Assembly: GCA_964480915.1 (NCBI GenBank)
Contig: CAYZRS010000016.1
Span: forward strand, 32,868 to 96,867
Reading direction: 5' to 3'
Length of the DNA stretch: 64,000 bases
DNA from: CAWGCE01 sp964480915
Lineage (GTDB): Bacteria > Planctomycetota > Planctomycetia > Pirellulales > Pirellulaceae
Shown one piece after another: positions 14,902 through 24,142 of this stretch; position 1 is the stretch's first letter, and each line of letters opens with the position of its first letter. The notes beneath the pieces are model-generated. The model was given only the letters and a program-made list of their open reading frames with translations. It searched no databases and had not been told where the DNA came from. The position numbers were made by a program, and so were the translations under genes.

Positions 14902-15588
14902 CTAGCAGTCGTCAATGAGTGACAGCAAATCGGTCATCGTCGTGATCGAATCGCCGGGTTCCGGAGGCGTGTCGTCGTTGCGATTGAGCCACAACGAATT
15001 CCAACCGACCGACCGTGGACCCAGATAATCATTCTGCCAATCGTCCCCGATCATCAGCAGTTGCTGTGGTGACAAATTCAGGCGCTCTGCAATGAAGCCA
15101 TAAAATTCGCTTTGCGGCTTCGAGACTTGCATCGCCGCCGACCCAAAAATGTGGTCGCATTTCTGAAACACGTCGTGCCCGGCACAAATTGTCGCCAGCC
15201 GCTCGTCAAAATTGGATCCGACCACGTAGCGAATGCCTCGTCTGTCGAGTCCTTCCCAGGTCGGCCGCACGTCGTCATAGACAGCCCAGGCGGACGGTTG
15301 CGAGTAATGCTGCCACAACTCGTCAAACAACTGCGTGGTGGATTCGAGCTCGACGAATATCTTGGCGATGACCTCTTTCCAAATCACCCGTTGATCGGCT
15401 TCGCCGGTATTGTCCCAGCAGATTTCGGTGAAGTGTTTCGAAAATCGCTTCCCGACCTGAGCCTCGGACAGTGATACGCCATGCCGCTCACCTGCCGCGA
15501 CGTAAACTTTCGTGAATCGAGGTTCGGGTCGGATTAAGGTCCAGGCGGCATCGAACACAACGGTCTGCAGATGGTTCGTCACGGGCAT
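14902..15588 (-). CDS. HAD superfamily hydrolase
   Basis: This protein of 228 aa has HAD motif I FDAAWTLI, with the nucleophile Asp kept and Ala where many phosphatases have the second Asp, as in haloacid-dehalogenase-like members. It also has a helical cap domain, motif II YVVGSNFDE, and motif III/IV KPQSEFYGFIAERLNL with MIGDDWQNDYLGPRSVGW. The substrate is unknown. ATG 15588 begins just before motif I; an upstream start would overlap rseP. It sits between rseP and lpxD, where bamA is found in Escherichia coli. Confidence 0.85.
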   Translation of the reverse strand: MPVTNHLQTVVFDAAWTLIRPEPRFTKVYVAAGERHGVSLSEAQVGKRFSKHFTEICWDNTGEADQRVIWKEVIAKIFVELESTTQLFDELWQHYSQPSAWAVYDDVRPTWEGLDRRGIRYVVGSNFDERLATICAGHDVFQKCDHIFGSAAMQVSKPQSEFYGFIAERLNLSPQQLLMIGDDWQNDYLGPRSVGWNSLWLNRNDDTPPEPGDSITTMTDLLSLIDDC

Positions 15589-15628
15589 GGTGATGTCCGA
15601 GTATTCATCATTCGCGGCGAAAGACGCC

Positions 15629-17716
15629 TTAGCTCTTGAAACCGAATCGGTAGAAGTCCATGCCGAACACAAACACCATCAAAGCGAGGATGAATGATAG
15701 CCCCAGCATGGTCAATCCAAAAGCGACCCGTTCATTGACCGGTTTGCCGAAGATGCCTTCGTACAGCAGGAACATCATGTGCCCGCCATCAAGCACCGGA
15801 ATCGGAAGGAAGTTAAGCACGGCCAAGTTGGCGCTCAAGAGTGTCAAGAAGATCAACAGGCGAGGGATGCCAGCGGAAGCTTCCGATGTCGCGATGACGC
15901 CGATCGACACTGGCCCGCCCAAACTGCGATATAAGTCTTTGATTTTTCGGAGCGTGAAAAAGACGTGCCCGATACCCTCCTTCGTCTCACGCACTCCCAA
16001 GGAAAAGGCCTCGCCCCAGGAGGTCGCCGTGCGCGTCTCACTCAGTTGCTTGCACACAATTCCGCGCTCTGGATAGAAAGAGGTGGCGGAGTCTGCCGGC
16101 TGCATGATGGCAGTTTTCGATTCGCTGCCTCGTTGGTACTGCACGTGGACTTCGATACCGTCGGGTAGCTCTTGCAGTTTGAGGAAATGAGCTCCCCAGC
16201 CTCGGTTTTCGGCCGTAAATTTCGTTTCCTCGCCCAGCGCGAATCGCAACGATTGGTCCGATGTAAAGGTCGCCCCATCGGCTGCCACGACCATGAACGA
16301 AGTGATCTGATCGCCCGGTTCGATGCCCGCTTCTGCGGCCGGTCCGCCCGCGACGACCGAATTCACCGAATCCTCAAGGTAAAAAGCGATCCCCAATGTT
16401 TCGGACGAGACAGCGCCGCCCATCCGTTTCGGCCAGCCGATCTGTGTCGGCGTGCGCGGGGCCAACGTGACGCTCATTTCTTCATCGCCCCGTTTGAGCT
16501 TGATCGACACTTCTTGTCCGATGGAGGTCAGTAACTCTTCATCGATGAGTAACGGGTTGCCGATTTCATCGTCGTTGATCGCGATGAGCATATCGCCGGC
16601 ACGAATTCCGGCCGCCTCAGCCGGCGAGCCGGCCTGCACGCCAATAATCGGCCCCATGTTCATTTCGACACCGAGCGTGCGCAGTTTCTGCGGCGGTAGC
16701 GTCACATTCAGCAGCGTCTTTGCTTCGGTCTCTTTGACCGTGCGTTCAATCTCCAGTTCCAAATCATCGTCGTTGTGAAGGATGAGGAAATCGGCGAGAT
16801 CGTGGTAAGAACTGATACTGCGTGTTTCACCATCGGCGGAAGCGGACACGATTTTGTCGCCATCAAGCAGATTGGATCTGGCCACGATCGAATAATCGTC
16901 GAGCTCGCTTTTGCCAATGATGTTCGAGCTGCCAGACAGCACGCCAATCGTGGGCAGGCCGGTCTCTTTTTTGAACGGGCTGTTAGGCGTAACATCTAAC
17001 CACGATTCGGCACCGTCGCGCCGAACTCGAATCGGCAGCATGTTCCCTTCGCCCGTTTCGACGACCTTCTGCATCAGCTCCCGTCGGAATCGTAGCGAAT
17101 CGGACGGTTCGCTCTCTTTACCCAGTTGCACAATCCGATCGCCAGGTTGGAAGCCGGCCGTCCAGGCAGGATCGCCGGGCATTGTGGAGCCGATCACGCA
17201 CGGCAGGTATTTGACTCCAAACTTATAAGCGACGGTTGCGAACAGTACGCCGAAGATCAAATTCATGATGACGCCGGCAGAGATGATCGCCATCCGCTGT
17301 GGCACGGTCTTGGCCGGATAGCTGCGCGGGTCGAGTTCGTACTCTTCTTCACCGGCGGCGTTGGTTTTTTTGATGCGGATGCGGGCGTTCTCTTCCGCGG
17401 CCGCGCCCGGGTTGTCGTCTTGTCCCAGCATCTTCACGTAGCCGCCGAGCGGCACAATTCCAATGCCGTATTCGGTTTCTCCTACCTGCTTTTTGAACAG
17501 CGAGGCGGGCAGCTTAATCGGTCCAAATTGCAATGGCACGTCGAAGCCCACATAGAACTTTTCACATTTGACGCCGCATGCTTTGGCTACCAAAAAGTGT
17601 CCCAGTTCGTGGACGAAGATGACCAAGCCTAACCCGAAGGCGGCCTTGCTGAAGGAAATCAGATTTTGCGGATCGGTCCAAAACGACAAGAACGATCCTA
17701 AGACGTACAAATCCAC
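15629..17716 (-). CDS. rseP: RseP-type site-2 zinc metalloprotease with PDZ domains
   Basis: This 695-residue intramembrane protease has the zinc motif HELGH at about residues 36-40, the partner aspartate motif LPIPVLDGGHMMF near the C-terminus, and at least two PDZ-like segments between (GVQAGSPAEAAGIRAGDMLIAIND; AEAGIEPGDQI). It is longer than the 450-residue E. coli enzyme because of extra periplasmic PDZ material. It normally cleaves anti-sigma factors within the membrane. GTG 17716 has a perfect GGAGG 7 bases upstream inside the end of dxr, and the genes overlap by 19 bases. Confidence 0.93.
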   Translation of the reverse strand: MDLYVLGSFLSFWTDPQNLISFSKAAFGLGLVIFVHELGHFLVAKACGVKCEKFYVGFDVPLQFGPIKLPASLFKKQVGETEYGIGIVPLGGYVKMLGQDDNPGAAAEENARIRIKKTNAAGEEEYELDPRSYPAKTVPQRMAIISAGVIMNLIFGVLFATVAYKFGVKYLPCVIGSTMPGDPAWTAGFQPGDRIVQLGKESEPSDSLRFRRELMQKVVETGEGNMLPIRVRRDGAESWLDVTPNSPFKKETGLPTIGVLSGSSNIIGKSELDDYSIVARSNLLDGDKIVSASADGETRSISSYHDLADFLILHNDDDLELEIERTVKETEAKTLLNVTLPPQKLRTLGVEMNMGPIIGVQAGSPAEAAGIRAGDMLIAINDDEIGNPLLIDEELLTSIGQEVSIKLKRGDEEMSVTLAPRTPTQIGWPKRMGGAVSSETLGIAFYLEDSVNSVVAGGPAAEAGIEPGDQITSFMVVAADGATFTSDQSLRFALGEETKFTAENRGWGAHFLKLQELPDGIEVHVQYQRGSESKTAIMQPADSATSFYPERGIVCKQLSETRTATSWGEAFSLGVRETKEGIGHVFFTLRKIKDLYRSLGGPVSIGVIATSEASAGIPRLLIFLTLLSANLAVLNFLPIPVLDGGHMMFLLYEGIFGKPVNERVAFGLTMLGLSFILALMVFVFGMDFYRFGFKS

Positions 17717-18906
17717 CTAGTTACCTCCGCCCGAGCCCACTGGTCCAATTGGAAAAGTGTTTCCAAAGTTGGCTGTGGGTCAAACTGATGATTTTCCAAA
17801 ACTGAACGACAGGCCGGCACGATATCCAAAAACGGCATTTTCCCCGCCATAAATTCCGCGACAGCCACTTCGTTGGCCGCGTTCATGATAACGCCGGCCG
17901 TACCGCCCGAACGAGCCACATCCAGCCCCAACTCGATGGCTGGGAACCGCTCCAGATCGGGTGGCTCCAAGGACAACGTGGCTGGTTGGGATCGATCCCA
18001 GGGCACCGTGGTTGTAGCCCATCGCTCAGGATACGACAGCGCGTATTGAATCGGCAGCTTCATATCGGGGGGGCTCATTTGAGCCACGACCGAACCATCG
18101 ACGAATTCGACGAGGGAATGAATGATCGATTGGGGATGGACCAATACCTCGATTTGTTCGGCCAAAACACCGAAAAGCCAGCGAGCCTCGACAATTTCCA
18201 AGGCCTTATTCATCATGGTGGCCGAATCGATGGTGATTTTCGGGCCCATGTTCCAAGTTGGGTGGTCCAGCGCCTGTTCGACCGTAACCTGTGATAGCTG
18301 TTCCGCTGTGAAGGTGCGAAAGGGACCGCCGCTGGCAGTGAGAATGATCCGCCTGACATCCTCGCGTCGACCGGCGGCCAATGCTTGGAATATCGCGCTG
18401 TGCTCGCTGTCGACCGGAAGAACCTGAGCCCCCGATTTCAAAGCCATCGCATTGACCAGCGGCCCAGCCACGACCATGGTTTCCTTGTTCGCCAGCGCGA
18501 CACGTTTGCCATTCGCGACGGCCGCCCAAGTGCTGCGCAAGCCCGCACTGCCGACAATCGCCGCGACGACCGTATCAATTTCTGCGTGGCTGGCGATTGA
18601 TTCCAAAGCCGATTCGCCGACCAACAATTCGGTTTCTTGCGGGAGACCGCTCCAATCAAAATCGGCTGCCAACGCTTCGTCAGCCGCCACAACCCAGCGT
18701 GGTTTAAATTCTTGCGCTTGAGCCACCAGAACTGCCAGTTGAGTTCGTGCCGAAAGTGCCGTAACTTCCACCCGCCCCGTTGCCGCTCGAGCGACGTCGA
18801 GTGTGCTGGTGCCGATACTACCGGTCGAACCCAAGACGGCGATCCGCTGGAGGCTGGGTGTCTCGGTCGATCGGTCGACTTCTTGCTGCGGTTTAGGGTG
18901 ATTCAT
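17698..18906 (-). CDS. dxr: Dxr, 1-deoxy-D-xylulose 5-phosphate reductoisomerase
   Basis: It catalyses the committed step of the non-mevalonate isoprenoid pathway. The 402 residues show the NADPH site LGSTGSIGTSTLDV, GKRVALANKETMVVAG, the metal/substrate segment PVDSEHSAIFQAL, SGGPFR, and TWNMGPKITIDSATMMNKALE with HPQSIIHSLVEF. ATG 18906 has GGAA upstream and precedes the Rossmann fold by about 20 residues; an ATG 39 codons further up would add unrelated sequence. It heads the minus-strand block with rseP, as in many bacteria. Confidence 0.96.
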   Translation of the reverse strand: MNHPKPQQEVDRSTETPSLQRIAVLGSTGSIGTSTLDVARAATGRVEVTALSARTQLAVLVAQAQEFKPRWVVAADEALAADFDWSGLPQETELLVGESALESIASHAEIDTVVAAIVGSAGLRSTWAAVANGKRVALANKETMVVAGPLVNAMALKSGAQVLPVDSEHSAIFQALAAGRREDVRRIILTASGGPFRTFTAEQLSQVTVEQALDHPTWNMGPKITIDSATMMNKALEIVEARWLFGVLAEQIEVLVHPQSIIHSLVEFVDGSVVAQMSPPDMKLPIQYALSYPERWATTTVPWDRSQPATLSLEPPDLERFPAIELGLDVARSGGTAGVIMNAANEVAVAEFMAGKMPFLDIVPACRSVLENHQFDPQPTLETLFQLDQWARAEVTRWICTS

Positions 18907-19239
18907 CGATTCCGATCTACGTGGTTGCCAGGTGGCATGGAACCGAAATTCGGTTGCATTGTGTAAACATTGAACCGCTTCGAGTGGCATCAAAATGCCG
19001 GCCGAGCGATGTGATTGGCCCATGGCTTGACGTAAATATTGGACCAGAGCGCCCCAAGTGTAACAATTAGACGGTTTTCCGGGGGATAGGAGCCGTCTGG
19101 CATTTTATTTGCTTTCTTCATTTGTTGGAGGCAGGAGAGTGCCGAATTTTAGGACTGCCGCCGTAGAACGACCACTCGAAACAGATTTCTCAGATTCTCT
19201 TTGTTGATCAGTGCCTCGCCGATGTGAGGTCCCAAGCGC

Positions 19240-19245
19240 TATAAT
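19240..19245 (+). promoter_or_regulatory. Candidate -10 box (TATAAT) upstream of ftsH
   Basis: A perfect TATAAT lies 58 bases before the ftsH start. The matching -35 position (cgccga at 17 bases) is poor, so this is a plausible but unconfirmed housekeeping promoter. Confidence 0.4.
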
Positions 19246-19302
19246 GGCCGCAGACATAGGGAACAAAACTAGCCACAACCGCGTGGCGGGCGAAAAAAGA
19301 AT

Positions 19303-21360
19303 ATGACTGAAGACAAGAATCGACCTTCGCGCAACGGCGAAAACAAGAACTCCTCGGCCAGTTTCAGCTTTCTGGTCTATACGCTTATCTTTGGCGTCGC
19401 GATCGCCGGTGGGGTGATGTACCTCTCACGCGTGGCCACGGACAACATCTCGTACGTCGATCTACTTCGCTTGGCCGAAGTCACCAAGTTGGATGCAAAA
19501 GGTGAGAAGGTTGATGGAAGTGCGGGCCAACTGACGATTGCCAACGGCGATCGGAAAATCAAGTACTCGAATTTACGTGAAGTACGCGTCGGGCCCTATC
19601 TGGTCACAGGAAAAGTCAATCGGGAAATCATTTCACCGAAAGAGCCCAATCACTCGCCGAACCCAAGCGCCAAGTTTCGTACGAACACCAGCTCGAAAGA
19701 CGACGCTGAGAAGAAGCTCACCGATTTGTTGATGGCCAACAACGTCGACTGGGAGTATGTCTCGGCACCGAGTATTTGGAGTTCTTACGCGCCGATGCTG
19801 CTTGTGAGTGGCCTCTTCATCTTACTGTTCCTGATGATGATGCGTCGCTTGGGCGGTGCCGGTTCTCCGATGGCATTCGGTCGCAGCCGCGGTCGTTTAT
19901 ACGCTCAAGAGGATCTTGGCGTCATGTTTGACGACGTGGCCGGCATTGAAGAAGCGGTTGAAGAAGTCAAGGAAGTGGTCGATTTTTTGAAGTCGCCGGA
20001 AAAATATCAAAGACTCGGTGGAAGAATTCCCAAGGGCGTCTTGCTTGTGGGTCCTCCGGGCACAGGGAAAACGTTGCTGGCCAAAGCGATCGCCGGTGAA
20101 GCGGGCGTACCGTTCTTCAGCCTGTCCGGTTCTGACTTTGTCGAGATGTTCGTCGGCGTAGGGGCAGCTCGCGTCCGTGATATGTTTGAACAGGCGGTCG
20201 CCAAAGCGCCCTGTATCATTTTTATCGACGAGTTAGACGCGCTGGGGAAAATGCGTGGCAATAGCGGTATCGGTGGCCACGATGAACGTGAGCAAACACT
20301 CAACGCGCTTCTGGTCGAGATGGATGGTTTCGATTCCAACAGTGGCGTGATCGTGATGGCGGCTACTAACCGCCCAGAAATGCTCGATCAAGCACTCTTG
20401 CGACCTGGTCGATTCGACCGGCAAGTCTTGGTCGATCGTCCCGACGTGCGTGGTCGGGAACAGATTCTCAAAGTGCACGTGAAAAATGTAAAGCTCGACG
20501 AGTCGGTCAATTTGAAAGAGGTCGCGGCGATTAGTCCCGGGTTTGCCGGTGCCGATCTGGCCAACTTGGTCAATGAAGCGGCCCTCTTGGCGGCACGTAA
20601 GGAAAAGTCGAGTGTCGGCATGGATGAATTCAACGATGGTGTGGAACGCGTCACGGCCGGGCTGGAAAAGAAACAACGCGTGATGAACGAAGATGAAAAG
20701 AATCGCGTCGCTTATCACGAAGCGGGCCACGCACTGGTCGCTTACAGTCTTCCCAATACCGATCCGGTACACAAAGTGTCCATCATTCCACGTGGTTTCG
20801 CGGCACTTGGGTACACACTTCAGCGGCCCGCAAGCGACCGCTACCTGATGACACAGAGCGAACTGGAAAGCCGTATTCAGGTGCTGCTGGCGGGGACGAT
20901 TACCGAAGAGATGATCTATGGAGACATTTCCACGGGTGCTCAAAACGACCTGGAACGGGCGACCGAAATTGCTCGCTCGATGGTCATGGACTACGGCATG
21001 AGCGATCTGGGCCGCGTCAACTATCGTGAGAGTGCCCGGTCGCCATTCATCGCCACCTCAGGTGAAGAACGTGTCCATAGCTTCAGCGAAGAGACGGCTC
21101 GCGAAATTGACAAAGAAGTGCGCCGTATCTTGGACGAGTCGTTAAGTGCGACTGCCGATATTCTCGAAGTCCGCAAAGACGCTTTAGTCGCCGTTGCTGA
21201 GACGCTGATCGATATCGAATCGATGGATGGTACCGACTTGGCTCGCATCATTGACGAGCACACCACCGGACCGAAAGTCGTGCCCGGTACCGATACTGCG
21301 AAGCGGTCAAACGGGATTCCCGATACGACGAATGAAGGAAACTCGGAACAGACCGGCTAG
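19303..21360 (+). CDS. ftsH: FtsH, ATP-dependent membrane zinc metalloprotease
   Basis: The 685-residue protein has an N-terminal membrane segment (FLVYTLIFGVAIAGGVMYL), an extracytoplasmic insert, a second membrane segment (YAPMLLVSGLFILLFLMMMRRL), AAA+ Walker A GPPGTGKT, Walker B IIFIDELDALG, the second region of homology RPGRFDR and the zinc site HEAGH at about residue 471. It degrades membrane and regulatory proteins; in Proteobacteria it controls LpxC, relevant beside the lpx genes here. It is transcribed alone; the downstream gene is convergent 35 bases away. Confidence 0.97.
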   Translation: MTEDKNRPSRNGENKNSSASFSFLVYTLIFGVAIAGGVMYLSRVATDNISYVDLLRLAEVTKLDAKGEKVDGSAGQLTIANGDRKIKYSNLREVRVGPYLVTGKVNREIISPKEPNHSPNPSAKFRTNTSSKDDAEKKLTDLLMANNVDWEYVSAPSIWSSYAPMLLVSGLFILLFLMMMRRLGGAGSPMAFGRSRGRLYAQEDLGVMFDDVAGIEEAVEEVKEVVDFLKSPEKYQRLGGRIPKGVLLVGPPGTGKTLLAKAIAGEAGVPFFSLSGSDFVEMFVGVGAARVRDMFEQAVAKAPCIIFIDELDALGKMRGNSGIGGHDEREQTLNALLVEMDGFDSNSGVIVMAATNRPEMLDQALLRPGRFDRQVLVDRPDVRGREQILKVHVKNVKLDESVNLKEVAAISPGFAGADLANLVNEAALLAARKEKSSVGMDEFNDGVERVTAGLEKKQRVMNEDEKNRVAYHEAGHALVAYSLPNTDPVHKVSIIPRGFAALGYTLQRPASDRYLMTQSELESRIQVLLAGTITEEMIYGDISTGAQNDLERATEIARSMVMDYGMSDLGRVNYRESARSPFIATSGEERVHSFSEETAREIDKEVRRILDESLSATADILEVRKDALVAVAETLIDIESMDGTDLARIIDEHTTGPKVVPGTDTAKRSNGIPDTTNEGNSEQTG

Positions 21361-21395
21361 TGCTTCTGGCAATACGCCAAGGATCGTGTTGACGG

Positions 21396-22295
21396 CTAAG
21401 TTTCGCGGTCGTTTCGAGTCGACAGATCGCGGAACGTTTCTAGGTCGATCTCGTTTTCGAGAAAGCTGATGCTGCCGTCGAGCATGACGAAGAACGCGCC
21501 TCCCGGATGCCAGCTCCAAAAACGCCTGATGGTATCTTGCTGGGCCCGATCGGCGATGTTGGCACCAGGAAACAAGCCACGTTCGGTCGTCGAATAGTGT
21601 TCGCATTCGGTGCCGCCACAGATGGGCCAACCCCATACCAGATCTCTGGGGATGCCTCGTTCCCCAATCATCATCGTTTTTGATGTGCCATCTCGGACGC
21701 TGGAAATGCGAATTTCGCTGTTGGTATAAAATACGCCTGAGCCGTCGTCGATGTCGGAGCAGCCTCCGTTCGTTTCTAGGTGCCCTGCAACGCCCAAGTA
21801 GTTGGCCGGGTAGACGAAGCCGACTTCGGCACTGTTCGTTTGCGGCCCGGAATCTAATTGCCGATTGCCATTTGGGTCGGAAGGGCAAATCAAGACTGAA
21901 AAGGGATTGGACCCTGGATCGACTTTGCCAGCCGCTTGCAAACCTTCAATGAATTGCCCGCACGATTCAACTTCAAAATCGACCGCTTCAAAGACGGCCT
22001 GTTCTTCCAAGAACGGCAGGATGTGTGCCGCATATCCCCACGCCAGCCCATCTGTCGTCAGGCTGCCAGGCGGAAGTTTCCGCCGCACCGATTCGAAGTT
22101 AACAACAGCCAGGCCGACTTGCCGCAGGTTGTTCTGACATTGCGTTCGCCAAGCCGACTCGCGAACAGCATTGACTGCCGGTAAGAGCAAAGCGATCAGT
22201 ATCGCAATAATCGCAATCACGACCAGCAGCTCCACCAAGGTCATGCCAGGCCGCTGGCATTTCAAATGATTGCTTCGGTTTGAGAAACTGGCCAT
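21396..22295 (-). CDS. DUF1559 domain protein with prepilin-type N-terminus
   Basis: The N-terminus GMTLVELLVVIAIIAILIALLLPAVNAVRESA is a type IV prepilin/pseudopilin signal (cleavage before M, Glu at +5). Next come the NNLRQVGLAVVNFES segment and the C-terminal H-x9-DG motif (HPGGAFFVMLDG) that define the DUF1559 family, massively expanded in planctomycetes. Several Asn-Asp-Gly-rich loops suggest an extracellular domain. The role is unknown; a pseudopilin-like surface protein is the usual inference. ATG 22295 gives the shortest leader that keeps the signal. Confidence 0.92.
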   Translation of the reverse strand: MASFSNRSNHLKCQRPGMTLVELLVVIAIIAILIALLLPAVNAVRESAWRTQCQNNLRQVGLAVVNFESVRRKLPPGSLTTDGLAWGYAAHILPFLEEQAVFEAVDFEVESCGQFIEGLQAAGKVDPGSNPFSVLICPSDPNGNRQLDSGPQTNSAEVGFVYPANYLGVAGHLETNGGCSDIDDGSGVFYTNSEIRISSVRDGTSKTMMIGERGIPRDLVWGWPICGGTECEHYSTTERGLFPGANIADRAQQDTIRRFWSWHPGGAFFVMLDGSISFLENEIDLETFRDLSTRNDRET

Positions 22296-22485
22296 AGAAC
22301 AGCTGTCGCCTTGCCAACTCACCTGCCGCCGGCGAATGTACGCCGGTCTTTGACTGACTATCACACACGAAAATCATGATAGCAAGCCGCCGAAACAGAA
22401 CTGTCGTTAAACGTGGGCCACCGGTTGCAAGGCATAGGCAGAGACTGGACATTTAGTCGAGCGGTCGCCGGCGGGTCGCTCAGCT

Positions 22486-23370
22486 TCAGATCGAACGGAG
22501 GTGTTCGATGCTTGTGACGATGCTCTTGAGAGGATCGGGCGACTGGTCCTGCTCGACATGGCACTGTGCGACGCCCAGCTCTTGGCCCAGTTCGATGATC
22601 TGCTTCATATTGAGCGTGCCATTTCCCAGCTCTTGGAATGTCTCCTTGGGGACCTGCCCTTCGTCATACATCGTTTCGGCACCTTCTTTGATGTCTTTCA
22701 GGTGCAGTTGTGAAATCCGATTTCCCAGCTTCTTCATCGTTTCGATTGGATCCCAGCCACCCAAGGCGGTCCAAAACACATCCAACTCGAATTCGACCAG
22801 TTTGGGGTCGAGCTCATTCATCAAGATGTCGAAACCACAGGTCTCTCCGTCAAGTTTCTCGAATTCAAATGCGTGATTGTGATAGCAAAGCCGCACGTCG
22901 GCCGCGCGGTAGAGCTCGGCCGCTTTATTTGTGCGCTCGACAGTCGCTTTGTATTGGTCGAGTGTTTCCCGACGATGCTTACCGATGTAGCCGAACACAA
23001 TGTGTTCCACATTATGTTTCTTGGCAGCGTCGAGCGTCGCCTCCACACTGTGGACATTGTCCGCATTGGGTTCGGCCAGCGTGCGCCAATCGTTGAAGAA
23101 GGAGGTGACCTGCATGCCATGCTCGGCGGCCAGCTTCGCATCACGTTCCAGGTTGTCGATATTGGATTCGACTTGCTTGTAGCCAGCTGCTGCAATCGCC
23201 GCCATCGTTTTGGCTGCGTCTTCCTGCATCTGGTCACGTACGGTCCATAGCTGGAGGCCCAATGTCTTCATGTAGGGATGGTCCACGGTGAGGCCCCAAG
23301 AATTTCGGCAAGCGGTCAAGGAGAGCGCGGCGGCGGCAGAGGTTTGCAGAAAAGTGCGACGGTTGTGCAT
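22486..23370 (-). CDS. Sugar phosphate isomerase/epimerase, TIM barrel (AP endonuclease 2 fold), exported
   Basis: The protein of 294 aa opens with MHNRRTFLQTSAAAALSLTACRNSWG, a signal with paired Arg and a possible lipobox-like cysteine, so it is probably exported through Tat. The remainder is a xylose-isomerase-like TIM barrel: LGLQLWTVRDQM, YKQVESNI, YHNHAFEFE and FELDVFWTALGG with LHLKDI, where the His/Asp/Glu residues bind metal. The substrate cannot be read from sequence. Such Tat-exported isomerases are very common in planctomycetes. Confidence 0.9.
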   Translation of the reverse strand: MHNRRTFLQTSAAAALSLTACRNSWGLTVDHPYMKTLGLQLWTVRDQMQEDAAKTMAAIAAAGYKQVESNIDNLERDAKLAAEHGMQVTSFFNDWRTLAEPNADNVHSVEATLDAAKKHNVEHIVFGYIGKHRRETLDQYKATVERTNKAAELYRAADVRLCYHNHAFEFEKLDGETCGFDILMNELDPKLVEFELDVFWTALGGWDPIETMKKLGNRISQLHLKDIKEGAETMYDEGQVPKETFQELGNGTLNMKQIIELGQELGVAQCHVEQDQSPDPLKSIVTSIEHLRSI

Positions 23371-23507
23371 GGTGAGCGTTTCCTAACAGCCTGGGCGTAT
23401 GTATCGGCTGTCAGTTTACACTAACCGGTTCCCGAACGCATCCAAAGTGTGTGCGAGATCGCAGAGGTGGCACGTGGCCCGCCCAAGGGGCTCACTGACG
23501 TCGGGCG

Positions 23508-23930
23508 TTAGCTGGCCGTCGATTTCAGGGCGTACTCATGCGAGACTGGCCAGTCGTACGCTGATTGTAAAGCGTCCCAAACCGATTCAAGTGTGCTGGT
23601 AAAATTCAGTGGCTTTGGAATCACCGAAAAAATGCCGATTTCGTCCGCGCGCCTTTGGATCTCGTCAGTCACTGCTCCCGAAATCAAAATGCAGGGTAGG
23701 TTCGATTGATGGTCTCGCAGTTGACGTACTGCTTCCAATCCTGAAATTCGCGGCATGTGCATATCCATCAAGACGATGTGCACTTCACGTTCACGAAAAA
23801 GTCTGACTGCCGCCTCACCGTCCGCAGCAAGACGTGTATGGAAGCCGTAACGTTCGAACGTTTGGCCAAGTGTTTCTCTCACGGATCGATCGTCGTCCGT
23901 GATCAGGAGAGTGGGTTGCGCGTAGATCAT
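23508..23930 (-). CDS. Single-domain response regulator (CheY-like)
   Basis: This 140-residue protein is one receiver domain: acidic triplet DDD after LLIT, phospho-acceptor Asp in VLMDMHMPRISG, the Ser of LISGAV and the Lys of PKPLNF are all present, unlike the pseudo-receiver at 3422-3889. About 20 residues follow the domain and no output module is fused. No histidine kinase lies nearby, so the partner is encoded elsewhere. Confidence 0.93.
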   Translation of the reverse strand: MIYAQPTLLITDDDRSVRETLGQTFERYGFHTRLAADGEAAVRLFREREVHIVLMDMHMPRISGLEAVRQLRDHQSNLPCILISGAVTDEIQRRADEIGIFSVIPKPLNFTSTLESVWDALQSAYDWPVSHEYALKSTAS

Positions 23931-24019
23931 GCACGCCTCGATGGTGATAAGTCGCTAAGAGAAAAGGAGCTACCAGGCAACTCGTGAGAACGAACCGCAT
24001 GACATGCTACTCAACTAAT

Positions 24020-24054
24020 AACACAAGAAACGCCTTGCGGCGTGTTGTTTTTTT
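24020..24054 (+). terminator. Orphan plus-strand terminator-like hairpin
   Basis: A short GC stem (gcc-ttgc-ggc within aacac...gtgtt) is followed by a run of seven T on the plus strand. All recognised genes nearby are on the minus strand, so it would end an unrecognised plus-strand transcript or be fortuitous. Confidence 0.3.
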
Positions 24055-24142
24055 GCCACGCTCGATTGGGCGGCAATGAGTGCTGGGAGTTCCCGCAGTG
24101 CTGGGGAAAGCCCGTGTGCGAACGTTCAGAGGTCGCCTGCCG

